From Lonepinella sp042485795 (GTDB lineage Bacteria; Pseudomonadota; Gammaproteobacteria; Enterobacterales; Pasteurellaceae): a stretch of DNA of 64,000 bases. This document shows positions 1 to 8,852 of the stretch, piece after piece. How positions within the stretch are numbered: the first letter of the stretch is position 1; every line of letters begins with the position of its first letter. The notes beneath the pieces were generated by a model that saw only the letters and a program-made list of their open reading frames with translations, was not told the DNA's origin and made no database searches. A program made the position numbers and the translations under genes. The stretch is from contig NZ_CP169368.1 in assembly GCF_042485795.1 (NCBI RefSeq), forward strand, positions 1,302,001 through 1,366,000, in the 5' to 3' direction.

Positions 1-167
1 CGAAAAAAATACTTAACCGATTCCGTAGTAATTATTCTTCACTATCTAGGGCATTAATGTTGATAGATATTGTTAGTAATTTAGATAAATTACAAAATAT
101 GAGTACGTACGATAGATCAATATTATTTATGAACTATAATGCAGATTACAATGAAGGGACTTACTAA
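1..167 (+). CDS. 3' end of an unidentified capsule-locus gene (partial)
   Basis: An open frame enters from the left edge (first complete codon at base 3) and runs 54 codons to a TAA at 165-167 that overlaps the ATG of the next gene (TAATG), so the two are translationally coupled. The tail is rich in Ser, Asn, Leu and Tyr and ends Asn-Glu-Gly-Thr-Tyr. No recognisable motif remains, so I assign no function. Its place directly upstream of capsule genes suggests a serotype-specific polysaccharide gene (inference). The 5' part is outside the window. Confidence 0.6.
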   Translation, partial: KKILNRFRSNYSSLSRALMLIDIVSNLDKLQNMSTYDRSILFMNYNADYNEGTY

Positions 168-997
168 TGTATAACATAAAAACTTATGTTGATAGTAAAT
201 TTTTAATAGATAGTGATAAGCGTGAGATTAGTTTTAAGTACGATATTAATGATATGCACTTGTCTTCTTATCTATATATAAAAAATAATACAAATAAGTT
301 ATTTGTAGTTCTGAATGGAGCACTTGGAAATAATAGAACAACAGCTCTAACTTATCAGCGGTATTCTTGGCATCCCCTATTTTCAGGATCTGTTTTATAT
401 ATTGCTGATCCAACCTTATTTAAGTATGATTTGTTATCTTTGGGGTGGTATATGGGAGATAAATACACACCCATATATCCTTATTTAGTGGATTTTATTT
501 TAGCTGTTTGTGAAAATTTAAAGCTCCAACCTAGTAATGTAATTCTGTATGGTTCAAGTGGGGGTGGTTTTTCGGCATTACAATTAGCTTCTTATATTGG
601 TAACAAAGCACTAGCCGTGGCAATTAATCCGCAAACTAATATTATAGAATATCCATACAATCATCGAGATAATTTCTTAGCTCAATGTTTTTCTGCATCT
701 AAAAATGATTATGAAATGTTATCTAGCAATCGTCATTTTAATGCTATTGAAAATATAAAAATGAACAATACTAAAATTTTATATATTCAAAATGATTTAG
801 ATACCTTTCATGTAAAGCACCATTTTTATCCATTAATAGAAGCAATGGATATACAACATTGGAAAAAAACGTTTACGATTGATGAAGAAAATAAATCAAA
901 TATACAAATATTATGGTATTCCCATGAATCAGGGCATGCGGCAGAACCTAAAGAATCTTTGCCAGAAATTATGACTGCCATTGACTATATGGTATAG
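167..997 (+). CDS. alpha/beta-hydrolase-fold protein of the capsule locus
   Basis: This 276-residue protein has the features of a serine alpha/beta hydrolase. A nucleophile elbow Gly-Ser-Ser-Gly-Gly-Gly lies at residues 129-134 after a hydrophobic strand (Ser131 is the likely nucleophile). Candidate acids are Asp210/Asp212, and His253 or His257 near the C-terminus could complete a triad. There is no signal peptide or membrane segment, so it is probably cytoplasmic. It overlaps the preceding gene by 3 bases and sits in the serotype-specific part of the capsule cluster. It could be a polysaccharide-modifying esterase or acyltransferase, but the substrate cannot be read from the sequence. The base composition is very AT-rich, as usual for such regions. 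Confidence 0.6.
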   Translation: MYNIKTYVDSKFLIDSDKREISFKYDINDMHLSSYLYIKNNTNKLFVVLNGALGNNRTTALTYQRYSWHPLFSGSVLYIADPTLFKYDLLSLGWYMGDKYTPIYPYLVDFILAVCENLKLQPSNVILYGSSGGGFSALQLASYIGNKALAVAINPQTNIIEYPYNHRDNFLAQCFSASKNDYEMLSSNRHFNAIENIKMNNTKILYIQNDLDTFHVKHHFYPLIEAMDIQHWKKTFTIDEENKSNIQILWYSHESGHAAEPKESLPEIMTAIDYMV

Positions 998-1025
998 CTA
1001 TAAATTTTAGTGTAGCAAGACTATT

Positions 1026-2021
1026 ATGAGAATTGCCCTTATCGCCGATAACCTAACCAGAACATCATTACTCCTTACTAATGATATTCTGGTTGTGGAT
1101 GTCAATTTAGGCTTAATGGATTGGAAAGTAGTTCCTGATTGTGACTTTCTCCTTGTAGAATCGGCTTGGAACGGCTACAAAGATCGCTGGAAATATAAAA
1201 TTGCATCTTATCCAGATTACCCTAAACGAACTAATGAAAAATTAGTTCGTTTAGTTGAAAAAGCAAAGGATAAAGGTATTCCAACAGTATTTTGGAATAA
1301 AGAGGATTCAGTACATTTTGATCGATTTATTGACTCGGCAAAACATTTTGATCATATTTTTACGGTTGATGAAAATTGTATAAAAAAATATCGATCTATT
1401 GTTCCTGCATCAACAACCGTTGATGTAGCGATGTTTCCTGTACAACCGAAGATTCATAATTTTCAGGGCTTTCATTTTAAACATAATAGTGCAAATTTTG
1501 TTGGTAGTTATAATAACTCGATTCATAGTGAAAGGCTTAATCACCAAGAAATGTTATTTGGTGCTGCCCAAAAGGCAAATATGGCATTAACAGTATTTGA
1601 TCGTAATTCAAATCGAAAAAATAAAATGTATCGTTATCCAAATGAGAAATTTAATTTTATGGTAAATAATACTGTGGATTATATCCATACATCGGATATT
1701 TATCGTGATTACTTAGTGTCACTTAATGTCAATACGATTACAGACTCCCCAACGATGTTTTCACGCCGAGTGGTTGAAATTTTGGCTTGTGGAGGGATTT
1801 TAGTTTCTACACCAAGTGTTGCTATGGAAAAATTATTTCGAGATTATTGCCATATTGTTCATAGTGAAGAAGAGGCAGTAGAATTACTTACTCGATTAAA
1901 ATACGGTGCAACTAAACAGGACTTAGAAAAAGCAAGAGCTGGAGTAGATTTTGTGTTGAATAATTTTACTTGGTCACAATTTATAACTAAGATACAGAAC
2001 GTTATTTTGAGTAAAAAATAA
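1026..2021 (+). CDS. CgeB-like glycosyltransferase family protein
   Basis: This 331-residue protein has the look of the CgeB/YkvP glycosyltransferase family. It has an N-terminal Rossmann-like part with the motif LLVESAWNG near residue 45, a middle segment (FWNKEDSVHFDRF, about residue 90) and a C-terminal stretch with SRRVVEILACGG near residue 250, typical of the GT-B nucleotide-sugar site. The length fits a compact single-chain GT-B enzyme. The gene starts 28 bases after the hydrolase gene and ends one base before kpsC, so it belongs to the capsule operon. A role in building or decorating the serotype-specific polysaccharide is inferred; donor and acceptor are unknown. Confidence 0.65.
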   Translation: MRIALIADNLTRTSLLLTNDILVVDVNLGLMDWKVVPDCDFLLVESAWNGYKDRWKYKIASYPDYPKRTNEKLVRLVEKAKDKGIPTVFWNKEDSVHFDRFIDSAKHFDHIFTVDENCIKKYRSIVPASTTVDVAMFPVQPKIHNFQGFHFKHNSANFVGSYNNSIHSERLNHQEMLFGAAQKANMALTVFDRNSNRKNKMYRYPNEKFNFMVNNTVDYIHTSDIYRDYLVSLNVNTITDSPTMFSRRVVEILACGGILVSTPSVAMEKLFRDYCHIVHSEEEAVELLTRLKYGATKQDLEKARAGVDFVLNNFTWSQFITKIQNVILSKK

Positions 2022-2022
2022 T

Positions 2023-4017
2023 ATGTTTTTTTCTACCATTGGTTTATATAAGCAAAAAAAGCGATTAGCATTATTACTTAAAGGTAATGAATTCCTTAAT
2101 TCTTGCTTATTTTGGGGAAGAAAGCACCTCATTCGTGAAAAGATTGCTGAGAAACTAGGTATTCATTCTTTATATTTAGAAGACGGCTTTCTTCGTTCAA
2201 TAGGTTTAGGTGTACAGGGTTATCCATCTTATTCTTTCGTTGTTGATGATTTAGGAATTTATTACGACACCACAAGACCTTCAAGATTACAGCAATTAAT
2301 TCTTGATGCTGAGTTTAGTCAAGTAGATTTGGATAATGCAAAGCAAGCAATGCTATTGATTTGTCAATATCAACTGTCCAAATATAACCATGTGCCTAAT
2401 TTTGAATTTAATGCAAAGCATAAAAATAAGCCAATTATTTTAGTGATTGATCAAACCGTTGGTGATATGGCGGTAAAATATGGACAGGCTGATGAAAATA
2501 ATTTTCAACAAATGTTACAGGCTGCTATTGATGAAAATCCTGATTGCGAAATTTGGATAAAGACACATCCTGATGTAATTTGTGGTAAAAAAAAGGGCTA
2601 TTTAACTGGTTTGAATAATCCAAAGATTAACCTGTTGAGTAATGATGTTAATCCGATTTCTTTATTAAAATCAGTGGAAAAGGTTTATTGCGTAACATCA
2701 CAGATGGGTTTTGAAGCCTTGATGTTAGGTAAAAAAGTGATTACTTTTGGTGTTCCTTGGTTTGCTGGCTGGGGATTAACTGATGATCGCCATAATAACA
2801 TGGGTAAAAAAGTACCAAAAAATGACCGCACTTTATTGGTACTTTTTGCGGCAGCTTATTTAAAATATAGTTGTTATATCAACCCAAACACAGGGGAACA
2901 GGGTACGATATTTGATGTAATTGATTCTTTAGTGTATGAGAAATATTGGGCAAAACAATTAAAAGGGGATTTTTATTGTGTAGATGTTTCTTTATGGAAA
3001 AAATCAGTAATTAAACCTTTTTTTAATTTCCCCAGTTGTAGATTATATTTTATTAGTTCTTTAAATAAATTAAAACAGATGCTATTACCTGAACAAAGTA
3101 AATTGTTAGTTTGGGGAAATGGGAAAAAAGAATTATTAGACTATGCTGAAGAACATAATATTCCCATTATTAGAATGGAAGATGGTTTTATTCGTTCAGT
3201 AGGATTAGGTTCAAATCTAACTGCACCATTATCTTTAGTAGTCGATGATTTAGGTATTTATTTTAATGCTCAAAATCCATCTCGATTAGAGTGGATCTTA
3301 CAAAACCAATATTTTGAGCAATCTGATTTAGAAACAGCAAAAGAAATAAAACATCGTTTAATTCAACAACGTATTGGGAAATATAATGTAGGGCAAGGTG
3401 TTGTTAATTTACCTAAAACACCTAAAACTAAAATATTAGTTGTGGGTCAGGTAGAAGATGATGCTTCTATTATGTTCGGTTCACCGCAGATTAAAACTAA
3501 TAAAGCATTACTGCAAAAAGTGAGAACTGAAAATCCTAATGCTTATATTATTTATAAACCACATCCTGATGTAGTGAGTGGTAATCGTATGGGGGACGTT
3601 GCGGCTGATGTATTAGCAAAATATGCTGATCAAATTGTTATTGATGCAAATATTTTGGATTGTATTGAGCAAATAGATGAATTGCATACTATGACATCAT
3701 TAGCAGGTTTTGAGGCTCTATTACGTAATAAAAAAGTGGTTTGTTATGGTTTGCCATTTTATGCAAATTGGGGATTGACGGAAGATAAAACTTCCTTATC
3801 TCGTAGAACAAGAAAACTTACACTAAATGAATTAATTGTTGGGGTTTTAATTTATTATCCAATTTATTTAAATCCGAATACGGGTAGAATAACAAAGGTT
3901 CAATATGTTATTGAATTACTCAACCAACAGAAAAAAGAAAAATCGCTTTCCTTTAATCGTTCTTGGTTAGTTAAGCAATTAGAAAAATTAAAACAGCTTT
4001 ATTATGCAGTTAAATAA
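2023..4017 (+). CDS. kpsC: capsule Kdo transferase KpsC (PhyA/LipA/HcsA type)
   Basis: KpsC adds alternating beta-linked Kdo residues to the lipid primer on which ABC-exported capsules are built. The 664-residue protein is an internal duplication. The block EDGF(L/I)RS(I/V)GLG appears at about residue 53 and again at about 386, each followed by the V-V-D-D-L-G-I-Y segment, and each half later carries a KTHPDV or KPHPDV motif and a G-F-E-A-L motif. This matches the known two-catalytic-module layout and the usual length of about 670. It is cytosolic and acts at the inner membrane. The ATG follows the previous stop by one base, and kpsS follows 15 bases downstream. Homologues in this family are called phyA, lipA or hcsA. 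Confidence 0.93.
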   Translation: MFFSTIGLYKQKKRLALLLKGNEFLNSCLFWGRKHLIREKIAEKLGIHSLYLEDGFLRSIGLGVQGYPSYSFVVDDLGIYYDTTRPSRLQQLILDAEFSQVDLDNAKQAMLLICQYQLSKYNHVPNFEFNAKHKNKPIILVIDQTVGDMAVKYGQADENNFQQMLQAAIDENPDCEIWIKTHPDVICGKKKGYLTGLNNPKINLLSNDVNPISLLKSVEKVYCVTSQMGFEALMLGKKVITFGVPWFAGWGLTDDRHNNMGKKVPKNDRTLLVLFAAAYLKYSCYINPNTGEQGTIFDVIDSLVYEKYWAKQLKGDFYCVDVSLWKKSVIKPFFNFPSCRLYFISSLNKLKQMLLPEQSKLLVWGNGKKELLDYAEEHNIPIIRMEDGFIRSVGLGSNLTAPLSLVVDDLGIYFNAQNPSRLEWILQNQYFEQSDLETAKEIKHRLIQQRIGKYNVGQGVVNLPKTPKTKILVVGQVEDDASIMFGSPQIKTNKALLQKVRTENPNAYIIYKPHPDVVSGNRMGDVAADVLAKYADQIVIDANILDCIEQIDELHTMTSLAGFEALLRNKKVVCYGLPFYANWGLTEDKTSLSRRTRKLTLNELIVGVLIYYPIYLNPNTGRITKVQYVIELLNQQKKEKSLSFNRSWLVKQLEKLKQLYYAVK

Positions 4018-4032
4018 CATTGTGATAAAAAT

Positions 4033-5250
4033 ATGATTAAGCATAATTTAATAGATTTAGTTGATAATGGAAAAAATATTCTATTATTGCAAGGTCCGAT
4101 AGGTTCATTTTTTTATGACCTAGCGACTTATTTGCATAATAAGCAGAAAAATGTATTTAAAATAAATTTAAATGCAGGTGATGAATATTTTTTCCCTGAG
4201 AATGACTCTTTTCATACTACAGCATATCGTGACACAATAGAAAATTTTCAGAATTTTTTAAGTCAATATATTTCATACCATCAAATTGATTCATTAGTTT
4301 GCTTTGGGGATAATCGCTCCTATCATATTATGGCTAAGATTCTTGCCGAACAATTTAAATTAAATTTTTGGGTATTTGAAGAAGGATATTTTCGTCCGCA
4401 TTATGTGACGTTGGAAAAAATGGGAGTAAATGCTTATTCATTAATTCCTAAAAATGCTCAGTTTTTTCTTGAAAAAATATCTAATTTAACTGCTCCTCCC
4501 GAAGTAGAATCTTCTGCTAAAGGTTTTTCCACCTTAGCGAAGATAGCTATTTGTTATTATGTAAATACTTGGTATTATCGTAAAAAATATCCTGATTATC
4601 AACATCATCGATCGCTAAGTATTAGGTTTTATGCTAGAAGTTGGCTATGGTCTGGGATAAAAAGAGCATGGTATTATATTAAAGATTTTCGGTTTAAACA
4701 TTTTGTTGAAAACGGTAAATTTGGGGATTTTTATATTGTACCTTTACAGGTTTATAATGATAGTCAAGTTAAAGTGCATAGTGATTATTTTGGTGTAAAA
4801 GAATTTTTACTTGATGTGTTAGACTCTTTTTTACTCTTTGCTCCAAAGCATTTAACCCTAATTATAAAACATCATCCTATGGATCGAGGATTTACCGATT
4901 ATACTCATATTATCAATGCTTATATCCATCGTTATCCACAATTAAAACGGCGATTATTTTATGTGCATGATGTGCCAATGCCTGTATTTTTACGTCATGG
5001 CAAAGGAATGATTACTTTAAATAGTACATGTGGTGTTTCTGCACTATTACATAATATGCCTGTTCTCACATTAGGACGAGCTAACTATGATTTTGCTGGA
5101 TTAACATATCAAGGTGATTTAAAAAGTTTTTGGCATAACCTACAGCCTCCAAACCCTAAAGTGTTTGAGGCATTTAGGTTATATCATTTAAATAAAACAC
5201 AAATTAATGGCAGTTTTTATAATCAGGTTTATTTATCTGAATTTGATTGA
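4033..5250 (+). CDS. kpsS: capsule Kdo transferase KpsS (PhyB/LipB/HcsB type)
   Basis: KpsS transfers the first beta-Kdo to lyso-phosphatidylglycerol, starting the glycolipid terminus that KpsC extends. The 405-residue protein carries the family segment FEEGYFRPHYVTLE near residue 117, the KHHPMDRG block near residue 283 and a late SALLHNMPVLTLG segment. The length is normal for KpsS. The gene lies 15 bases after kpsC and is the last of the operon; the next genes are on the other strand. Its presence places this locus among group 2/3-type ABC-exported capsules. The export genes must lie to the left of the window. Confidence 0.92.
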   Translation: MIKHNLIDLVDNGKNILLLQGPIGSFFYDLATYLHNKQKNVFKINLNAGDEYFFPENDSFHTTAYRDTIENFQNFLSQYISYHQIDSLVCFGDNRSYHIMAKILAEQFKLNFWVFEEGYFRPHYVTLEKMGVNAYSLIPKNAQFFLEKISNLTAPPEVESSAKGFSTLAKIAICYYVNTWYYRKKYPDYQHHRSLSIRFYARSWLWSGIKRAWYYIKDFRFKHFVENGKFGDFYIVPLQVYNDSQVKVHSDYFGVKEFLLDVLDSFLLFAPKHLTLIIKHHPMDRGFTDYTHIINAYIHRYPQLKRRLFYVHDVPMPVFLRHGKGMITLNSTCGVSALLHNMPVLTLGRANYDFAGLTYQGDLKSFWHNLQPPNPKVFEAFRLYHLNKTQINGSFYNQVYLSEFD

Positions 5251-5280
5251 TTTTCTTCTCATTAGTTAGGTAGCCAAGTT

Positions 5281-5298
5281 TATATTTTATAAAATATA
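5281..5298 (+). terminator. possible weak terminator after kpsS
   Basis: A perfect 18-base palindrome TATATTTTATAAAATATA is followed by TGTTTTTGG, 30 bases after the kpsS stop. The stem is entirely A/T, so it would be a weak terminator, but it sits between convergent genes where one is expected. Confidence 0.35.
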
Positions 5299-5312
5299 TG
5301 TTTTTGGGAGTG

Positions 5313-5573
5313 TTAATAATGATAACGGCAAGCTACGAGCTGAATTTCATCATTGTTGATAGCGTAAACTAAACGATGCTCACCATCAATTCGCCGTGAC
5401 CAAAATCCTGATAAATTATGTTTTAAGGGTTCAGGTTTACCGATACCTGCAAAGGGTGTGCGTTCAATATCGTTAATTAATTCATTGATTCGTTTGAGGA
5501 CTTTTTTATCGGTAGTTTGCCAATATAAATAATCTTGCCAGCAGCTATCAGTAAACAGTTTCTTATATTTCAT
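5313..5573 (-). CDS. yoeB: YoeB-family toxin mRNA endonuclease
   Basis: YoeB is a RelE-fold toxin that cleaves mRNA in the ribosomal A site. The 86 residues cover the whole family length. Visible are GIGKPEPLKHNLSGFWSRRI in the middle, then the HRLVY segment, and the C-terminal CRYHY, in which the terminal His-Tyr pair and the Arg of HRLVY correspond to catalytic residues of E. coli YoeB. The gene overlaps the upstream yefM by 11 bases, the usual coupled arrangement, so antitoxin is made first. It lies immediately next to the capsule locus, a common position for such modules. Confidence 0.93.
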   Translation of the reverse strand: MKYKKLFTDSCWQDYLYWQTTDKKVLKRINELINDIERTPFAGIGKPEPLKHNLSGFWSRRIDGEHRLVYAINNDEIQLVACRYHY

Positions 5574-5820
5574 CTTTTAGTTCTCTTTCAACCACTTTAC
5601 CATTCCGCAATTCTTCAATAGACGCTAATAAATGGCGGGCATTGGCAGGGGAACGTAAAAGATAAGCAGTTTCTGTCAGAGCCTCAAATTCTGCTAACGA
5701 CATCAATACACAACTTTCCCCTTTAGTTCGAGTAATAGTAATAGTTTCTACATTATTTACTGTTCGTGCCATTAAACTTGCCAGATTTTGGCGAGCTTCG
5801 CTATAAGTAATGGTTTGCAT
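5563..5820 (-). CDS. yefM: YefM-family antitoxin (Phd/YefM)
   Basis: YefM neutralises YoeB and represses its own operon. The 85 residues begin with the classical YSEARQNLASLM block, which forms the DNA-binding dimer of Phd/YefM proteins, followed by VETITITR and a conserved VLMSLAEFEALTET segment. The C-terminal tail, with RNGKVVERELKDEI, is the toxin-binding part in this family. The start ATG is 26 bases downstream of a perfect palindrome with TGTACA-like arms that probably serves as operator. The stop overlaps the start of yoeB. Confidence 0.93.
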   Translation of the reverse strand: MQTITYSEARQNLASLMARTVNNVETITITRTKGESCVLMSLAEFEALTETAYLLRSPANARHLLASIEELRNGKVVERELKDEI

Positions 5821-5846
5821 ATTTTTTCTCTCTCTTATTAAATGTT

Positions 5847-5862
5847 GTACAATATATTGTAC
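5847..5862. promoter_or_regulatory. yefM: YefM-YoeB operator palindrome
   Basis: The 16-base sequence GTACAATATATTGTAC is a perfect palindrome upstream of yefM. E. coli YefM binds palindromes with TGTACA cores, and one copy of TGTACA is present in full here (5846-5851 region), with its mate imperfect by one base. Autoregulation is inferred. Confidence 0.65.
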
Positions 5863-5893
5863 GTATGTGCTATGGATGTGTCAAAGTGTTTCA

Positions 5894-6529
5894 TTAAACG
5901 TCAGTCTTTTCCTTAAACTCACACAAATCTTCAATTAAACAAGATCCACATCTTGGTTTTCTGGCAATGCAAGTATAGCGACCGTGTAGAATCAACCAGT
6001 GATGAACGTCAACTTTGAATTCTGTTGGCACAACTTTTAATAGTTTTTCTTCCACTTTCACGACATCTTTCCCTGGGGCAAATCCAGTTCGATTAGCAAC
6101 TCGAAAAATATGAGTATCTACCGCAATAGTGGGATGTCCGAAAGCGGTGTTGAGAACCACATTAGCGGTTTTTCGTCCTACGCCCGCAAGAGCTTCTAGG
6201 GCTTCTCGGTTTTCAGGTACTTGTGAATGATGTTTTTCAATTAAATCTTTACAAGTTTTAATGATATTTTCTGCTTTGCTGTTAAATAGTCCGATAGTTT
6301 TAATGTATTGCTTTAAGCCGTCCACCCCTAAAGCATAAATTTTTTCAGGCGTGTTTGCCACGGCAAATAGTTTCTCCGTAGCTTTATTCACGCCTTTATC
6401 GGTTGCTTGTGCAGATAATATAACGGCAATTAATAGTTCAAAAGGTGAACTAAAATTCAGTTCTGTGGTGGGATGCGGATTGTTATCACGTAAGCGCGTT
6501 AAAATTTCAATGCGTTTTTGTTGGTTCAT
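5894..6529 (-). CDS. nth: endonuclease III (DNA glycosylase/AP lyase)
   Basis: Nth removes oxidised pyrimidines and nicks the abasic site in base-excision repair. The 211-residue protein has the helix-hairpin-helix LAGVGRKTANVV with the catalytic Lys, the VDTHIFRV block with the catalytic Asp, and a C-terminal [4Fe-4S] signature of four Cys spaced 6-2-5. The length equals E. coli Nth. It is the last gene of the rsxABCDGE-nth operon, an order also known in E. coli; its ATG overlaps the end of rsxE by one base, indicating coupling. Both Nth and Rsx products depend on iron-sulfur clusters. Confidence 0.97.
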   Translation of the reverse strand: MNQQKRIEILTRLRDNNPHPTTELNFSSPFELLIAVILSAQATDKGVNKATEKLFAVANTPEKIYALGVDGLKQYIKTIGLFNSKAENIIKTCKDLIEKHHSQVPENREALEALAGVGRKTANVVLNTAFGHPTIAVDTHIFRVANRTGFAPGKDVVKVEEKLLKVVPTEFKVDVHHWLILHGRYTCIARKPRCGSCLIEDLCEFKEKTDV

Positions 6530-7179
6530 TATTTTTTCTGTTCTAACTTATTTTTAAATGCCAAAATTAGTCCTAACCCGATAAATGCACCTGGTGGAAG
6601 AATGGCAAGTAATAGATTGCTGTCATTATGGAAAAGTTCAATACGTAGCACTTTCGCCCAATCACCAAGTAATAAATGAATACCGTCAAATAATGTACCA
6701 TTTCCGAAAATTTCGCGTAATGCACCTAATAAAAACAGGCTTAAAGTCATACCTAATCCCATGGCGAAACCATCAAAAGCGGAATGTAATAGGGTATTTT
6801 TGCTAGCAAAGGCTTCAGCACGACCGATTACAATACAGTTGGTGACGATTAATGGAATAAAGATCCCCAGTGATTGATATAAGCTATAAGTATAAGCATT
6901 CATGAGTAATTGAACCACTGTTACGGTAGTAGCGATAATCATGACATAGATTGGAATACGAATTGCATGGGGAATGTGGCGGCGGAATAGCGACACCATT
7001 GTATTGGTACAAATCAATACAATCATTGTGGCTAAACCCAAGCCTAGGGCATTAGTTGCTGAATTAGACACTGCCAATAAAGGGCAAAGCCCAAGTAGTT
7101 GTACTGTTGCTGGATTATTCCGCCATAAACCTTGCAGAAAAAGGCTGTGCCAAAGGCTTTCTGTTTTTGATTCTGTCAT
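6529..7179 (-). CDS. rsxE: Rsx/Rnf electron-transport complex subunit E
   Basis: RsxE is an integral membrane subunit of the ion-pumping NADH:ferredoxin-type complex. The protein has about six hydrophobic segments and the conserved blocks VQLLGLCPLLAVS, YQSLGIFIPLIVTNC and ILPPGAFIGLGL. It is a paralogue of RsxA. I place the start at the ATG 7179-7177 (216 residues), which fits the homologues; a GTG at 7191 in the same frame overlaps the rsxG stop (TAGTG) and would add four residues. Neither has a clear Shine-Dalgarno, so coupling to rsxG is likely. Confidence 0.93.
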   Translation of the reverse strand: MTESKTESLWHSLFLQGLWRNNPATVQLLGLCPLLAVSNSATNALGLGLATMIVLICTNTMVSLFRRHIPHAIRIPIYVMIIATTVTVVQLLMNAYTYSLYQSLGIFIPLIVTNCIVIGRAEAFASKNTLLHSAFDGFAMGLGMTLSLFLLGALREIFGNGTLFDGIHLLLGDWAKVLRIELFHNDSNLLLAILPPGAFIGLGLILAFKNKLEQKK

Positions 7180-7190
7180 AATATTTATCA

Positions 7191-7778
7191 CTATTTATTA
7201 AGTACTTCCAACGCTGAACGTTTTACCTGATTGACCACCGCTCTTGGTGTAATGGTTGCTCCAGCGAATTGATCAAATTTACCACCGTCTTTTTTTACTG
7301 CAAACTCGTCTATATTATCTAGGCTGATTTTTTTGTGGTTAAAACTTAAAATCCAGTTGGAAATACGAGTTTCTATTTTATCACCTAAGCCTGGGGTTTC
7401 ATGATGTTCTAGCACTCGAACGCCTAAAATCTCACCCTCGGGAGTCATGCCGATTAATATCCGAATATTGCCCGCATAACCATCTGGAGCGGTGGCTTCA
7501 ATCGCATAAGCGGAAATCTTGCCGTTTAAGAGTGCGGTGCAAATTTTATTAATTTCTGGCGTTTTGCGTTCATCACAGTTATTCATTAAATCATTGTCAA
7601 AATAACGTTGTGGCATCACTTGTAATAATAACTCTTGCTGTTGCATTGCAATGGCTTCATCAATTTTATCTTTAGTTAGCAAATAAATGCCACCTGAAAT
7701 TGCGGTGCAAACTGATGCAACAAAGGCAAGTAATAAACCATATTGACTGGCAATTTTACCAATATTTATTATCTTCAT
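7191..7778 (-). CDS. rsxG: Rsx/Rnf complex subunit G (covalent FMN subunit)
   Basis: RsxG has one N-terminal transmembrane helix (about residues 10-33) and a periplasmic FMN domain. The attachment motif is seen near the C-terminus as FAGATITPRAV, where the Thr after Gly-Ala carries FMN through a phosphodiester bond in known RnfG proteins. Also present is the block HHETPGLGDKIE. The 195 residues are slightly shorter than in E. coli. Its start codon overlaps the end of rsxD by 4 bases. It probably passes electrons between RsxD and the rest of the complex. Confidence 0.94.
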   Translation of the reverse strand: MKIINIGKIASQYGLLLAFVASVCTAISGGIYLLTKDKIDEAIAMQQQELLLQVMPQRYFDNDLMNNCDERKTPEINKICTALLNGKISAYAIEATAPDGYAGNIRILIGMTPEGEILGVRVLEHHETPGLGDKIETRISNWILSFNHKKISLDNIDEFAVKKDGGKFDQFAGATITPRAVVNQVKRSALEVLNK

Positions 7779-8851
7779 CTTCTCTCCGTATGTCCAGCCA
7801 CTCTTGGACGGCTATAATGATCGATTAATGGTACGCAAATATTCGCCAATAAAACCGCAAAAGCAACACCGTCAGGGTAGTTGCCGTAAAAGCGGATTAG
7901 GCTTACCAGTATGCCAGTTAAAGCTCCAAAAATCAGCTTACCAGTTGGCGTAATGGAAGCACTAACAGGATCAGTGGCAATAAAGAATGCACCAAACATA
8001 GTCGCTCCCGTGAATAACTGCCAAATGGGGCTGGTGGCGATAGGTGAAAGTATCCAGTTTAAGCATGCCATGATGAAAAGTGCGGTTAAAAATGCCACAG
8101 GAATTTGCCAGTGGATAATCTTTCTCCAAATTAAAAACAATCCACCGAATAAAAAGGCAAGATTAACCTGTGTCCAGCCGATACCGTTTAATGCTGAACT
8201 GAACGGTAATATTGCAGAGAAAATAGGTGATTGACTTAATTCATTAAAAGAAAATACCGCACTTTTAGCCCCCGTTTTCACGGCATCTAATGGCGTAGCG
8301 GATGTGATGCCGTCAATGCTTGCGACTAATTGATGTAAGCTAAAGCCATCAGTGGTAATCCCTGAAAAGATTAGGTGGCAACTATCAGCCAGTGTCGGTG
8401 GTTCGTTTAATAGGGAAATCGGTGGTAGCCATGCTGTCATTTGGACGGGGAATGAAACTAATAACACCACATAACCAACCATTGCAGGGTTAAATAAATT
8501 TTGCCCTAAACCACCATAAACGTGTTTTCCGAAAATTACCGCACAAAATATACCGCTTAAAATTATCCAGTAGGGAGCATAAGGGGGAATAGCCATGGCT
8601 AAAATCAAGGCTGTTAGTACCACACTGAAATCAGAAATATAGAACAAGGCAGTTTTTTTGCGTAAATAAGTCACCACATATTCTAATAGCAAGGCGAAAC
8701 TTACTGCTAAGGCAGTTTGAATCAGCACGCCAAAGCCAAAGAAATAAAGTTGTACACCGAATGCAGGTAACATTGCAAAAATCACCCATAACATAATACG
8801 GGCGGTCAATTTACCTGAATGAGTATGTGGGGAACTTGCAATTCTAAACAT
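7775..8851 (-). CDS. rsxD: Rsx/Rnf complex subunit D
   Basis: RsxD is a polytopic inner-membrane subunit with covalently bound FMN. The 358-residue protein begins FRIASSPHTHSG, a segment conserved in the family, has about nine hydrophobic helices, and carries TGATMFGAFFIATDPVSA near residue 285; the Thr in TGAT is the expected flavin anchor. HVYGGLGQNLFNPAMVGY near residue 110 is also typical. It starts one base after rsxC ends and overlaps rsxG by 4 bases. The length and motifs are normal. Confidence 0.95.
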   Translation of the reverse strand: MFRIASSPHTHSGKLTARIMLWVIFAMLPAFGVQLYFFGFGVLIQTALAVSFALLLEYVVTYLRKKTALFYISDFSVVLTALILAMAIPPYAPYWIILSGIFCAVIFGKHVYGGLGQNLFNPAMVGYVVLLVSFPVQMTAWLPPISLLNEPPTLADSCHLIFSGITTDGFSLHQLVASIDGITSATPLDAVKTGAKSAVFSFNELSQSPIFSAILPFSSALNGIGWTQVNLAFLFGGLFLIWRKIIHWQIPVAFLTALFIMACLNWILSPIATSPIWQLFTGATMFGAFFIATDPVSASITPTGKLIFGALTGILVSLIRFYGNYPDGVAFAVLLANICVPLIDHYSRPRVAGHTERR

Positions 8852-8852
8852 A

